Shown: positions 32,929 to 44,049, counted from the stretch's first letter. The stretch: 64,000 nt of DNA from Meconema thalassinum (GCA_946902985.2 OX336391.1:72517947-72581946); one strand, 5' to 3'. Translations and numbers: made by a program. The notes: generated from the letters alone by a model not told the origin.

Positions 32929-33655
32929 ATGGAAGTATCAACAAATAGCAATGGTATGCCATACGCATTCTATAAAGGATATACATATATTGTAAAACGA
33001 ACTAATAAAAATGGAACTGTTATTTGGCGTTGTTCAAAACATCGTTCAAAACAGTGTCGAGGTGAGCTGAAAAGTAAAAATAGTAATGTCTTAAGTGTGA
33101 GTGATCATCAATTTAGTGTACCAGATAAAACATCGTTGCTGTATAAAAAAAACTCTTCAAAATGCTAAAACACTTGTCCCAGAAAAAGATATTGCAGCTC
33201 AAGATATTGCAGCTCAAGATAGTGCATTGTTCGTTAAGAAGCATGTATCATCTCCTCAGAAAGTCGTGTTAGGACAGTTGTCAATGTCTGAAAAACTCCC
33301 AACATTATCAAAGGCAACACAGACTGTGCAAAATGTGGTATTGCAAAAGGATCAAAAAGGACTATATAGTAATAGTGATGAGGATTATAATGATCATGAT
33401 GATGATGATGATGATGATGATAATGATAATGGTTATGATGATGATGATGTTGATGATGAAGATAATAATGATAATGGTAATGCTTTGTTTACACCTAAAA
33501 AATCATTTGTTAAATTTGTCTACTGGAACAATCCAAGTAAGCTAATCCGGCGGCTTCAGCAACTGCATGTCTATAAACAGGCTGGTTATACTGAATATGA
33601 GGAAGAACTATTGGATATAGAAAATGAGCTTCGTCGTGCTAAAATTATTATGTAA
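32929..33655 (+). pseudogene. FLYWCH-type gene copy 1 (right arm), frameshifted
   Basis: Mirror of the intact left-arm gene. It begins MEVSTNSNGMPYAF with the full FLYWCH-like module. An extra A in the A-run near 33150 shifts the frame after SLLYKK. The rest (Asp-rich run, WNNPSKLIRRL to RRAKIIM) continues in the next frame to 33655. The Asp run is shorter than in the left arm. It is otherwise almost identical, so the loss is recent. Confidence 0.75.
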
Positions 33656-33854
33656 TGGATCCACATAACCACTTAAACTATTTCTTAACAATACATGTTA
33701 TATTATCTACCACTATGCTACCACTTTGCTCTCACTTTTGCTATCACTTCAAACTGTACATATTAAATATAAAAGCCAAAGCTAAATGATTTTATTATCA
33801 GAACAGTTATAACCTTTGTAGTGAGCAAATCATACTAACAGGTTAGTTGCTACT

Positions 33855-34253
33855 ATGGAACTTACTACAACTAACAAAGGTAAACAACGTGTACTCTATA
33901 AAGGCTACTCTTATAACTATAATCGTCAAAATGAAAAAGGGATAATATTTTAGCAATGCTCAAAAGACAGGTCAAAAAAATGTCGAGGCAATCTAAAAAG
34001 TAGAAATGGTAAGGTTTTAAGTGTGAGTGATCATCAATGTAGTGCACCAAATGAAACACTGTTGGTGTCAACAATTAATCATGACAATGCTAAAAAGCTA
34101 GTACAAGAAAAAAATGTTGCTACTCAAAATAGTGCAGTGTTTATTGAGCAACATTTAACCCCTGCTGTAAAAGTTATGTTTAATACATCTTCCACATCTC
34201 AAGAGTCATCAACATCACAAACTATGCAAAAGGTTGTGTTGTTCTTGTTTTAA
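33855..34253 (+). pseudogene. FLYWCH-type gene copy 2 (right arm)
   Basis: Mirror of 28693-29091, with the same TAG (33951-33953) at the Trp position of the WRC motif. The remaining frame ends at 34253. Confidence 0.7.
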
Positions 34254-34335
34254 GGGGCTGAACTACAAGGTTATCTACCCTTCATATGCAAGAGAATCAA
34301 AAAGGACTAAATAGTAATAGAGAAAAAAAGAAATG

Positions 34336-34378
34336 TAGGTAAGGGGTTCGAACCCTTGCTTCCTTGTACAGGATTAGT
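34336..34378 (-). pseudogene. 3' half of tRNA-Leu (right arm)
   Basis: Mirror of 24673-24715. It lies at a deletion joint: immediately left of it, the right arm lacks about 3.9 kb that the left arm has. Confidence 0.75.
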
Positions 34379-35183
34379 TTTTACTCAACAGCAACCCATA
34401 ATACTATACTTTGAAACATGTCACATTTCATTGCAAAATGTCAAATGTATCGTTTTCTAAGACCCCAGCTGCTGGCTAGTAGCTAGCAGACAGTGCAACA
34501 GAAACAGTGTCACCATGTTCATTCTTAAAAAAAATTCAATATTTATTATTCTTTTTCTTATTATTGTTCATTAAGAGTAGTGTAAAGTTGTCTTTGTGAC
34601 GTAACGGTTATAATAGTTAGCTGGCACTCTAAAGCCCTTGAGTTCAATTTGAGCTTTAACATAAAATTTTAAAAGTATATTAGGACTAAAACAGGTCTAC
34701 TCAGTCTCGGGTGATCCAAATAAGTAGATGTGGTTTGATTCACACTTTAACGATAGAACACGGCGGTTTTTTATTTTTTTTAATAATGATAGCCATTTGT
34801 TCATTTTTTTTCATTTTCACATTTCACATATTGCCATTTGTCAATTTTCCATGTACACAATTTGAAAATGTGAGTTTAAAGTTTTTGGATTTCATGATAT
34901 GGAAACAAGAATTTTCCATCTTGTTGTTTACACATTTGTCAATTTCCCATTTACATATTTAAATGACAGTTTTAAGTTTTTAAATTGTGTTCATATGGAA
35001 ACATGGATTTCCTATTTTTTTTCATATCACAGACGACACGTTTATGATTTAATCCATGCTGAAAGTTTAGTTTTGTTAAACACACATTTGATGATTTAAA
35101 TCTTCTTGAAATCACCTTAATGGAAGTGCTTGGCCATGGCAATAGTGCATTCTCTTTCTGTTTGTTTCCAAAAACATATAGGC

Positions 35184-35215
<32 letters not shown>

Positions 35216-36067
35216 GTAGGTAAGGCTGTTCTACAAAATAACACCTATCTACCACTGCATTAAAGAAACACAAGTGTTAAAAAAATTACATTATACTATT
35301 TAGCATTTGCTATATACATTAATTACCCCCCACCATCCTACCTTGCTGTGTTTGCTTTTGTTGAATAATCAATGCTACCCCCCCCCCCCCACACACACAC
35401 ACAAGCTTTCTCTCTCTCTCTGTCTATCATTCTATCTATAGTCATACATTCACACAACCATACCTTTCTTAAAAAACAAATACAACCACGCTATTTATCC
35501 TTGACATGCACACTTATCCCAAATAACTTTTAGTTTTTAACATTTACTATTACAAAAAAATGTTTCCACTATTTACAATTACAAAAATGAATATTTACAA
35601 AATACTAAATCTACTGGTTACAAAAAAGCCATGTCTCTAAACAATAAAATATAGAAGTCACACCTCCACCTCGTGGTTATAACCCTATGGTAGGCTAATG
35701 CATAGGTCATTCATCTGCACTCATTTGCTATCCATCAAGGTAAAAGTGCATTTTCTCTGTTCCACAAGATACAAATTTGATTGCTGGATTGTATACCGCA
35801 CTGTTTATGCGATATAGCTTTGCCAGTTCATAAAACCGCTAGGTAGTTCTCTACATATAGCAATTTTACCACTGCTCTACCTACGCCTTTTGCTATTTGG
35901 TTTTCTTACAGTCTAGTGTGTGATAGCATTAACTGTATATCAAACCCAGTTCACCTTTGTATTTGCAATCCAAGTAATAATTTGAAAAGACACAAATGTA
36001 ATCAGTTTTAAACGTTATCTCAGTTTTGTTTTGTTTTGTTTAATATGTTTATGACATGCATATTAAC

Positions 36068-36123
36068 CTGAAATCGAACCCTGGTGAAAAGACTAACAGC
36101 TTAACCACTACACCACCATGCCC
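36068..36123 (-). pseudogene. tRNA-Glu-like remnant (right arm)
   Basis: Mirror of 22908-22963. Confidence 0.45.
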
Positions 36124-36679
36124 TTGTTTCTTAGTTTGACTCGTTCTAGGCCTCAGACCTGGAAATCGAGCTAAGACCACCAGTACAAGAGCTAAAAGTG
36201 CTTAACACTGCAACACAAAATGGATAGCTGGTAACATTATACAACCGGAAATGATTATATTTCTGTTAGCAATGCACTTTGTCATCAGCCTACTGTCTAA
36301 GCACTGACAGCAACACAGTTTAGTTTAGAACAAGAGTGTGTGTGTGTAGATTATTAGCCTCAATTATTTAAAGCTTGTTGTGTGTAGCGACCATCTTGTC
36401 CCGGTAACCACTGAGCATTTTTTTTTTTTTGTGTTTTAGCTATCCTCTTTAACCAATCAATTAAAGATAGTCTACTCTTAATTCTTGAATCGATAAATCA
36501 AAGTTTGTGTACACCGTTCGTCATTTATTAACCCATACCTGCAACCTATACTCTCTCTATACTGCAGTTTGATCTGAAAATCAAGTTTCAATGACTTGTC
36601 AGTCACCATACATGTAGCTTACACTAATTCTTTCTCTACCTAGCTATGTTTCATCACACATGGTAAACATCTCACGTGT

Positions 36680-37710
36680 TCGTATCCGATTATTAGTTTA
36701 TAAAATCTCAGGTCGATGACCTTGATGTATTGGGTATTTTGGGTAAATTCATTGGCCATGGGAAAGGGTTGACCATTCTAAGTCCTATGACACCTCACAT
36801 GTTGATATTCGATTATTAGTTTATAAAATATTAGGTCAATGACCTTGCTGTTTTGAATCTTTTGGATAAATTCGTTGGTCATGGAAAAGGGTTGACCATC
36901 CTGAGTCCCATAACACCTCACTTGAGCCTCTCTGATTATTAGTTTATAAAATCATAGGTCAATGACCTTGCTGTTATAGATCTTTTGGGTAAATTCGTTG
37001 GTCATGGAAAAGGGTTGACCTTCCTGAGTCCTATGACACCTCACTTGACCCTCTCTGATTATTAGTTAGCGAGATATCAACAAAAGTGCAGTTAGGCCCT
37101 TTTGACATAAATAAATAATATATTCAAAAACAGAATGTCACCTCAAGTCCAACGACCTCTCATACAGGTCTCTAGCCTTATTGATTCATGAGATTTTAAA
37201 AAGCTAATGACCTTAGATCTTTTGGGTAAATTCGTTGGTCATGGAAAAGGGATGACCATCCTGAGTCCTATGACACCTCACTTGACCCTCTCTGATTATT
37301 AGTTAGCGAGATATCAACAAAAGTGCAGTTAGGCCCTTTTGACATAAATAAATAATATATTCAAAAACAGAATGTCACCTCAAGTCCAACGACCTCTCAT
37401 ACAGGTCCCTAGCCTTATTGATTCATGAGATATTATAAAGCTAATGACCTTAGATCTTTTGGGTAAATTCATTGGTCATGGAAAAGGGTTGACCATCCTG
37501 AGTCCTATGACACCTCACTTGACCCTCTCTGATTATTAGTTAGCGAGATATTACCAAAGTGCAGTTAGGCCCTTTTGACATAAATAAATAATATATTCAA
37601 AAACAGAATGTCACCTCAAGTCCAACGATCTCTCATACAGGTCCCTAGCCTTATTGATTCATGAGATATTAAAAAGCTAATGACCTATTAGTTTTGGATC
37701 TTTTAGTAAT
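36680..37710. repeat. 237-bp tandem repeats (right arm)
   Basis: Mirror of 21345-22370, same number and order of long and short units. Confidence 0.85.
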
Positions 37711-37884
37711 TTTTTAAAAAATAACTCATCTATAAATCATTATTCTAAAAGCCCACCCGCTTACAAAAATCCCAAGTGCGCATGCGTAAAAAAACAAAAA
37801 ACAAACATGTTAATTCATAGTAGCAATCGGCTCTTCACATGCGTTTCATGTGGATCAACGTTTAATTTCATCATAGCATTAGGG

Positions 37885-38105
37885 ACCATGGGCCAGTCCA
37901 TAGGGACCAATCCAAAGGGACCGGTCTAAAGGGATCGGTCTAAAGGGACTCATCAACAAGGACTCATCCACAAGGACTCGTCCACAAGGACCTGTCAACA
38001 AGGACTCATCCACAAGGACCTCTCCACAAGGACTTGTTTACAAGGACTTGTCATCAATGACCCTGCCAACAATGACCCGTCAACAATAACCCGTCCACAG
38101 GGAAC
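37885..38105. repeat. GTCCACAAGGAC minisatellite (right arm, outer)
   Basis: Mirror of 20925-21140. Confidence 0.85.
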
Positions 38106-38159
38106 CACTCCCCCACCCTCTTACAAAACTATGAGTGGGCATTCGTAAAAAACAAAAAA

Positions 38160-38290
38160 CCAAGCATGTTAATTCATAGTGGCTATCCACCGTACACATG
38201 CACTTTATGTGGAGCAACGTTTAAATCCATATCGGCATTCAAACTCTCACATGTTGCAATTGGAAGGAGAGATTCTCTAAAAAAAATTAC
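38160..38290 (+). other. C2H2 zinc-finger-like fragment (right arm)
   Basis: Best-preserved copy. The frame from 38166 gives MLIHSGYPPYTCTLCGATF, then SISAFKLSHVAIG. It contains a TGEKP-like linker position (HSGYPPY), C-x2-C, the central Phe and Leu at finger spacing and the first His; the position of the second His is Gly. A partial finger with FTCVSCGSTFNF lies at 37806-37872. Probably captured from a host zinc-finger gene of the type at 55-56 kb. Confidence 0.55.
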
Positions 38291-38486
38291 AATTTCACCC
38301 CCTAGTAGGGGTAGGTTTTATTTTTGGGGTGGAAATATGTTGTCCATTGGAAAGGGGGTGTCAGCCCGAGTTCAATGACACCTCATTCGTCAAAATCCGA
38401 CCATGCGTTCGAGAGATATCGCGCCGCCGCCATTTTGTGAGGTGGGGAGGTGGAGGCGGGCCTTGAACCGCTACAAACACACTACT

Positions 38487-38492
38487 ATGGTT
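38487..38492. repeat. Target-site duplication ATGGTT, right copy
   Basis: Partner of 20528-20533. Confidence 0.95.
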
Positions 38493-38936
38493 TGCGGAGG
38501 AATTTCTTTGAACCATAAAAGTGATCACGTAGTCATTCAGGGGCTATTGACAGATATGCGCTACATTAAGGAGGGTCTGGAGAACCATGTATTGCCCATC
38601 GCAGACAACATTGGGCAACGTTTCACATTACTGCATGATGGAGCCACTGCACGTTCTGCTAGTTTCACCAGTGACTTCTTTGCAGCTGGTGGACTTCAAG
38701 TAATGGACTGGCCTGCAAGTAACCTCGACCTTAATTGTATCGAGCATCTGTGGGATCAACTTGGTAGGCGTATCCAGAATCGCCCACCGCAACCCCGCAC
38801 ACTCCGGGAGCTGACAGCGGCTTTATTGGAAGAGTGGGGAGCCATCCTCCAGGATGCCATCCGGAGGCTTATCAGAAGCATGCCACGCTGGTGTGCTGCT
38901 GTGATACGAGCCAAAGGTGAGAACACAGGGTACTGA
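38493..38936 (+). pseudogene. Tc1-like transposase, C-terminal part
   Basis: Open from the insertion site to the stop at 38936. It encodes CGGISLNHKS, then LLHDGATARS (second catalytic D, with G where N is usual), then NLDLNCIEHLWDQL (catalytic E, 34 residues after the D), and a normal C-terminus ending ENTGY. It continues the frame that ends at 20533. The open frame shown upstream of 38493 belongs to the palindrome end and is accidental. Confidence 0.88.
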
Positions 38937-39240
38937 AAAGTATTAAGTGTACGTTTCAGTTTGTTGTCAGTTGCATTCGAGTGCCATGACTTTCGGTTTT
39001 GAACCACTGTGTCTCTTTGAGACAATTAAGCGTAACCGCGTGGGTATTTTGTTGTTAATTTTTGGTTTCTGTACAAATAAAGGAACATGTTTAGGTTCTG
39101 TATAATCTACGTCTGAAATATGAAGGAACACAAAGTAATACAGACGACCAAAAGTTTGATGCGGTTTTCCTTTTTTTTGTGAGCAGTGTATACTATGGAA
39201 ACATTTTCAAAATATCTTAGATCGTGCTATTTAGAAATTC

Positions 39241-40998
39241 GTGCCGTTTAAATTACTGAAGCAAAACCTGGATCCGGAATATTACACAAGGGAAATCAGG
39301 GGACTCAAAAGAAAATTGAGGAAAACTTATAACAAACGATACGATAGTTACGAGCATATGCTAAAGTTTAAATTATTATCGAAAGAGCTAATCCTCAAAA
39401 ATAAGGCTGCTCGCGATAATTACATGCAAAACTTAATTGGGGGAGGAGGAGACGGGTGGATTTTTTTTATCGTTACGTTAGAAGGCGGAAGGGAAATTCC
39501 ATTGATTTGTCTACGATAATGTCCGGTTATGGTGAATTAATTACTGAGAAACAGGCAATTGCTAATGAATTAAATACATGGTATGGTTGTGTCTTTAATG
39601 AATTTAATAGCTGTGTGTTGGACCTTAGCTATGATACTGATAGCCCACCTTCCCGAAAAAAAACCAATCGTTGATTCTAGCAAGAATTAAAAGCTACCTA
39701 GAAATATATCGAAAGGCCCAGACACTATTTGTGGAGATGGGCTAAAACTGGGAGGTACAGCCTTTGGGCGATACTTGGGGGTGCCGTTTAATGTATCAAC
39801 TAATAACACACAAATAACCAAAGACTGGCTTAACGGGAGGCAACACGGATTTAGACAAGGGTACTTATGTGAGAGCCAAATGTTATCACTCTGTCAAGAT
39901 ATTAATGACTCACTTGACACGGGGATGCAAATTGACGCTCTAATTATAGATTTTGCGAAGGCATTTGATGTCATCCCACATGACATACTACTCCGTAAAT
40001 TAGCGGCAACGAAGATTGATAAAAGAGTAATTTTATGGATTCCAGGGTTATTGACTGGTTGCTCGTAAAATGTTAAAAAAGGTAATGTGTTTTCGGAGGA
40101 CATTTTGATAATGTCAGGTGTCCCTCAGGGTAGTGTGATTTGGCCTACGACCTACCGAATGGGATTCCAAGTGACTGCCGATTGTTTGCGGATGATTGTG
40201 TAATATACCTTAAAATTCAAACATCACAAGACAACGCTCAGTTACAAACTGACTTCAACCGGGTTCATAAATGGGTGGTTGACAACAAAATGAAGATAAA
40301 TTCGAGTAAATGTAGTCTCATGATAATAGAGAGGGGGCGAAGGCATGATATTCAATATAATATCGGCTCGGAATTACTTGTAGAAGAAGACTCGGGCAAA
40401 TACTTGGGCATCTATGTCAGGAATGATATCAAATGGAGTACTCATGTGGGTTGTGTCATCTCCAAAGCGTACAAATCAATTCATTTTGTAATGCAGGTAT
40501 TGAAAGGCAGTAGCTCAACCGCAAATTAATTACGATATTTGACCTTGGTGAGGGCAATCTTGGAATACGGCTCAGCGGTTTGGGACCCATATCAGGTAGG
40601 GCTAATCAATGAGCTGGAGATGAAACAAAAGAGGGCTGCAAGGTTTGTGCTTAAAGATCTTAATCCTAGAAGTAGTGTAACTCGAATGATAGAAAAACTA
40701 GGGTGGGAATCTCTGGAAGATAGAAGGACGAAGTCCAGACTATACGCCATGTTTAACACCTACACTTACTAATCGGCCCTCATGGGGAGAACGTCTGGGA
40801 AATCCCACCTCCCTGAGCTGGGCAGATCATCCACATAAAGTCAAGGCCCGACACAGCGTACAAATTATGGGAAATATTATTTCATTAACCATGGTATTGA
40901 TAATTGGAACTCATTACCTGCCTCAGTCTTAGAGCCTTTCCCCAAACATATTGATGTGTTTAAGAGAAGATTTAAATTTTGTGTAAATATCACGATGT
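39241..40998 (+). pseudogene. CR1-like LINE 3' half (reverse transcriptase)
   Basis: 39241-39519 encodes VPFKLLKQNLDPEYYTREIR, the CR1 spacer before RT. 39456-39674 overlaps in another frame (RYVRRRKGNS, NTWYGCVF). 39835-40060 encodes QHGFRQGY, IDFAKAFDVIPHD and LRKLAATKID. 40110-40135 has SGVPQGSV. 40180-40530 has LFADDCVIY, the intact catalytic FADD box. 40539-40772 has ILEYGSAVWDPYQ and KQKRAARFV. The frame after 40880 gives WNSLPASV and DVFKRRFKF. The segment between about 39690 and 39830 lacks part of the RT fingers (internal deletion). At least four frameshifts and stops. Confidence 0.85.
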
Positions 40999-41129
40999 AA
41001 TTACTATAGTACCTAAATTGCGAATTGTGTATATTGTTTTTGATGTTATTGTTGGCGATTTTCTGCATTTGCACAATTTGCCACCGGGAAATTACCCCCA
41101 TTTGCAAATATCATATATAATAATCATAA

Positions 41130-41480
41130 TAGTAATAATAATATAATGTGTCCCGACGTAAAAGGATTTAAAGGACCACCCTGGAATACAACCGTAGTCT
41201 GGACTATTGTATCCGACAGAGTGATCGAAACATCAATTTGCACATCACCCTTCGTCAATATGTTTGTTAACATTTGTGATATGGGATAATTTTTCCCTAT
41301 CAGGTCCTTAATCTTTGAAATCACCTGCGTTCGACTAAGTGTATCAAAGGCCTTCGAATAATCGACAAATACTACATGTAACTTCCCTTTCGTGAATCTA
41401 AGGGCTTCATGGATGTCGTTCGGAAGGCATTCTATAGCCTGAGATGTGGAGCGATGCTTCCTCTATCCAAATTGCTCTTC
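41130..41480 (-). pseudogene. Non-LTR RT fragment (different LINE)
   Basis: The minus-strand frame reads RKHRSTSQAIECL, VVFVDYSKAFDTLSR, then FQGGPLNPF, the RT motifs around the first catalytic Asp and the GxxQGxxLSP position. It is truncated on both sides and diverged. AT-rich simple sequence (TAATAATAA) at 41105-41145 borders it. Confidence 0.7.
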
Positions 41481-43250
41481 TGGAAGATAATGGTCAGAGT
41501 GGGAAGTCAGTCTTTACGTTATTAGATTGGTCAAAATCTTTAACAATGTGCATTCCAGTGCCACGCCTCTATATGAATTGGGATTATTTGAGTCTCCTTT
41601 TCCTTTACAAAAGGTCTCTATCGTTGAAGTCCGCCATCGATTGGGTATTCGGCCCTATTTAACACATTTATTAAATAGGCAAGTAAGTGATTCTATGAGG
41701 TTGAGAGCCAAACTCTTCAAATGTTCATTTTAAAACCATGTCCGGGCGCCAAGCTTTGTTACTTTTCAGATTTAAGAGCATCTCGTTGGTCTCTCGTGTG
41801 TTAAACATATCTATTTGGTCTTCATATTTGGTATTTTCATTAACTATGCGTGGTCTCATCTCCTTATATGTCAAAACATGAGAGAAGTGAGCTGTCCCAC
41901 GTGCTCATGGGAATATTCCGAGGAAATATTGGTCGTTGCGGCTTGAGAACTTTGAAGGATTGTTTTCTGCCTATTCTAACTGCCTTAGTTCTGTCTCTTC
42001 ATAGTATTTCGCTTTACACTCCTTTATCAGTATTTCATATTATCTTCTTTTCCGGGCATAGTCTTGTACTACCCTTTGACGAATCGATTGCTGGCGGTCA
42101 AGATGGGAACAATTCTTTGTTTACTTGTGTCACTTGTCAGGCTGCTTCGTTGACAGGTACAGTTGCGCAAATAGGGTATGACTCAGCTCCAGTAGCCTCA
42201 GTCATCGTTTAACTGTCCGTGATGACATGAGCTCCTGTGACGCGCAATGCTGCTTGACTTATGTTCAGAATGCACTCTGTCATCGCTGTGTTCCCCACTT
42301 CACCCCGCGGGGCAGCTGCTGCAATAAACAACAAACACTGGCACAACCACGCTCATCGGCAATCAAATATTAAATGGGTTTTAGCACCTCTTCTTCTAAC
42401 GGGTCTGCAGCGATATGCACAGCATAAATAAAGATTAAAACGAAGTTTGGAATATACACCTAGCCAATGGGTACAGAAAAGGAAAGTTAAATTGGGCCAT
42501 ACGGAATAATGAACTAAGCCGGAGAACTGCTGAAAAGGACGAAAATGGGCCGCACTATAAAGCCTCTTTGTCGGATGTACAGCGGGTGACAGATAGAATC
42601 GCCAGATCGCTAAGGAAACAACGAGAAAACGTTTGTACAACCAATCAACAAGTTGACCATAGTGGTATGTAAATCAGCCGAGATTATGCAGCCAAAACAA
42701 AATGCAAGAATTTGCGAAGTGCCTTATTCCAATGGACAGGTATAAAAAGTGCGAATAATAAATAAGGCGTGTTTCCGTTAGGATATCACAGGTCATTCGA
42801 GGAACAAATCAATTAAACAACAGATCTGCAAAAGATGAGCATGCTGGCGTCACGATACGCGCCATAGAATTTGATACGGCCGAAACAGTTGCTTAAGTTC
42901 CTAGATATCAAAAGAGGATAATTAAAGAGGTAATAGAGATCGTGAAGCATCCCAATAATTTCAATCGCGAAGACATATTCAGGCTTAGCAACACGTGGAA
43001 ATTTCTCTTAGCGCGTGACTGGCTGGAGGCTCGGACCAATCAGGGAGCAGCGTGACGTCAATGCCGATCCAGCAGTGCCTGACTGATAACCAACGGTTAG
43101 TTTGAGTAGGGACACGAACTCGGACCCACGGTTAAGGCTTCTGCAATGACAGCCGAAACGTCGGAAAACAATCGCAGATACAGGAAGTAGCCCCATTCGG
43201 TAAGCCTAGATAATAAACTAGACAATGCCCGCGAAAGCCTACCATCTAAA
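41480..43250. other. Unassigned sequence
   Basis: No protein family recognised on either strand; open frames are short and lack neighbours in the same frame. A stretch at 43090-43190 has GACAGCCGAAACGTCGG, a string I associate with termini or leaders of widespread arthropod repeats, but I cannot name the element. Confidence 0.4.
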
Positions 43251-43254
43251 CACT

Positions 43255-43425
43255 TGAAGAATCTCAACCGAATCCAATCTCAGCCTATCCATTTCCCTCT
43301 CAACGTTTCTAAACCTGCCTCTGCTAATCACAATCCTCGCACCCACATTCTGCCCAGCAGGATGTCAGATGTTAACTTTGTAAACTTTGTGATGTTAGCA
43401 TGCCCTCGAGTGGTCAAGTACACTG
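43255..43425 (-). pseudogene. RTE-like LINE 5' endonuclease fragment
   Basis: A diverged match to 9045-9200. CTCAGCCTATCCATTTCCCT, AGGATGTCAGAT and TTTGTGATGTTA occur in the same order as in the LINE, where they encode the start of the endonuclease. Confidence 0.6.
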
Positions 43426-43479
43426 TGGCACATTCATAGCTTTGTTTCCAGAACTAGAAGTCGAATTCTAATCGTCTTG

Positions 43480-43830
43480 GAATATCATTAAATGAAACCT
43501 TTGACCTTCATTTCAACAAATGAATTTTGCACGAACGAGAAAGTTTCTGAATTAGTTTCAGAAAAGGTGGTGCGTGAGTCGTTTCAATAAATGAGTTTGG
43601 GTACGCTAATCGTTTCACCAACTTAACTTTGGTGGGGAGTTGTACACACGCCTGCAATGGTGACTGAATTAGACTAACCATTTAACAATAGACGACGCAC
43701 GAGTCGCCTCAAAAAATGGACTTTGGTCAGCTATTGTGCAAGCTCGCGAGGGTTCCTGAATTAGTAAATCTATTTTACGATAGGTGGCTGAAAAGTCGTA
43801 ACACAAAATTAGTGTGTATCATACAGTTTA
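43480..43830. repeat. Degenerate repeats of about 115 bp
   Basis: Three diverged units that share GAATTAG, then GTCGYMTCAA-AAATG and a TTTGG-type end (about 43548, 43664, 43755). No coding signal. Confidence 0.45.
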
Positions 43831-43834
43831 GCCG

Positions 43835-44045
43835 CAGATTGTGTGTTTCCAAACGGTTGAAGTTTCCGGTGCGACTCACATTTGGGATGACCATCAACAA
43901 AGCACACGGAAAATCCCTACAAGTGTGTGGACTAAATTTGGAAAATCCAAGCTTCTCACATGGACAGCTGATAGGGGTTTGCTCATGCGTCGGAAAGCCT
44001 TCTGATTTAGTTATGTACGCACTAGACGGAAAAATAAAAATATTG
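43835..44045 (+). pseudogene. Helitron/PIF1-type helicase C-terminal fragment
   Basis: The frame encodes LKFPVRLTFGMTINKAHGKS, then LQVCGLNLENPSFSHGQL, then GKPSDLVMYALDG. This is the superfamily 1 helicase motif V/VI region that ends PIF1-like helicases of Helitron transposons (FAMTINKAQGQS ... FSHGQLYVACSRVGKPS). Several conserved residues are altered (CSCVG for CSRVG). The rest of the Rep/helicase protein is absent. The open frame starts upstream at 43716, but that part is repeat sequence. Confidence 0.75.
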
Positions 44046-44049
44046 CATG

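Larger units (their letters stand above)
20534..38486. mobile_element. Giant palindromic element, 17,953 bp, 6-bp TSD
   Basis: The ends are mutually inverted: AGTAGTGTGTTTGTAGCGG at 20534 and its complement ending at 38486. The inverted similarity continues without a break to the centre: left arm 20534-31437, 64-bp spacer, right arm 31502-38486. Arms differ by scattered substitutions, microsatellite lengths and a 3.9-kb segment present only on the left. Each arm contains, from outside in: terminal CCTCCACC and GCCGCCAT sequence, zinc-finger-like scraps, minisatellite, 237-bp tandem repeats, tRNA-like remnants, three FLYWCH gene copies and a second minisatellite. No transposase, polymerase, integrase or helicase frame was recognised. 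Six-base TSDs and 5'-AG termini are known for Polinton/Maverick elements, but no Polinton protein is present. Confidence 0.9.
19686..39188 (+). mobile_element. Second Tc1-like transposon, split by the giant palindrome
   Basis: Left end CACTGCTCACAAAAAAAAA (19686), right end CTTTTTTTTGTGAGCAGTG (39170-39188), each bordered by TA (19684-19685 and 39189-39190). Without the palindrome it would be about 1.55 kb, a normal Tc1 length. It sits in the CR1-like LINE. The palindrome insertion at 20534-38486 divides its transposase gene. Confidence 0.9.
15185..41000 (+). mobile_element. CR1-like LINE, split by nested insertions
   Basis: Two separated halves on the same strand belong to one non-LTR element: the end of an ORF1-type region and the endonuclease at 15185-16105, a short piece at 19569-19683, and RT plus 3' end at 39191-40998. 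The pieces are contiguous once a SINE (16117-19557, 11-bp TSD) and a Tc1-like element (19686-39188, TA duplication) are set aside. The element is 5'-truncated next to the PHRF1-like exon. All contents from 15.2 to 41 kb are therefore younger than this LINE. Confidence 0.8.

Noticed and set aside
34575..34665. tRNA-like string with TAACGGTTATAATAG and GAGTTCAATTTG (mirror near 24400-24460)
   Set aside because: Weak A/B-box resemblance without a cloverleaf; noted because the arms hold better tRNA remnants.
20534..38486. Assembly artefact (read foldback) as the cause of the palindrome
   Set aside because: Arms differ by a 3.9-kb segment, microsatellite lengths and a coding frameshift, and both flanks are the two unique halves of one Tc1 with matching TSDs. 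Not fully excluded without reads.
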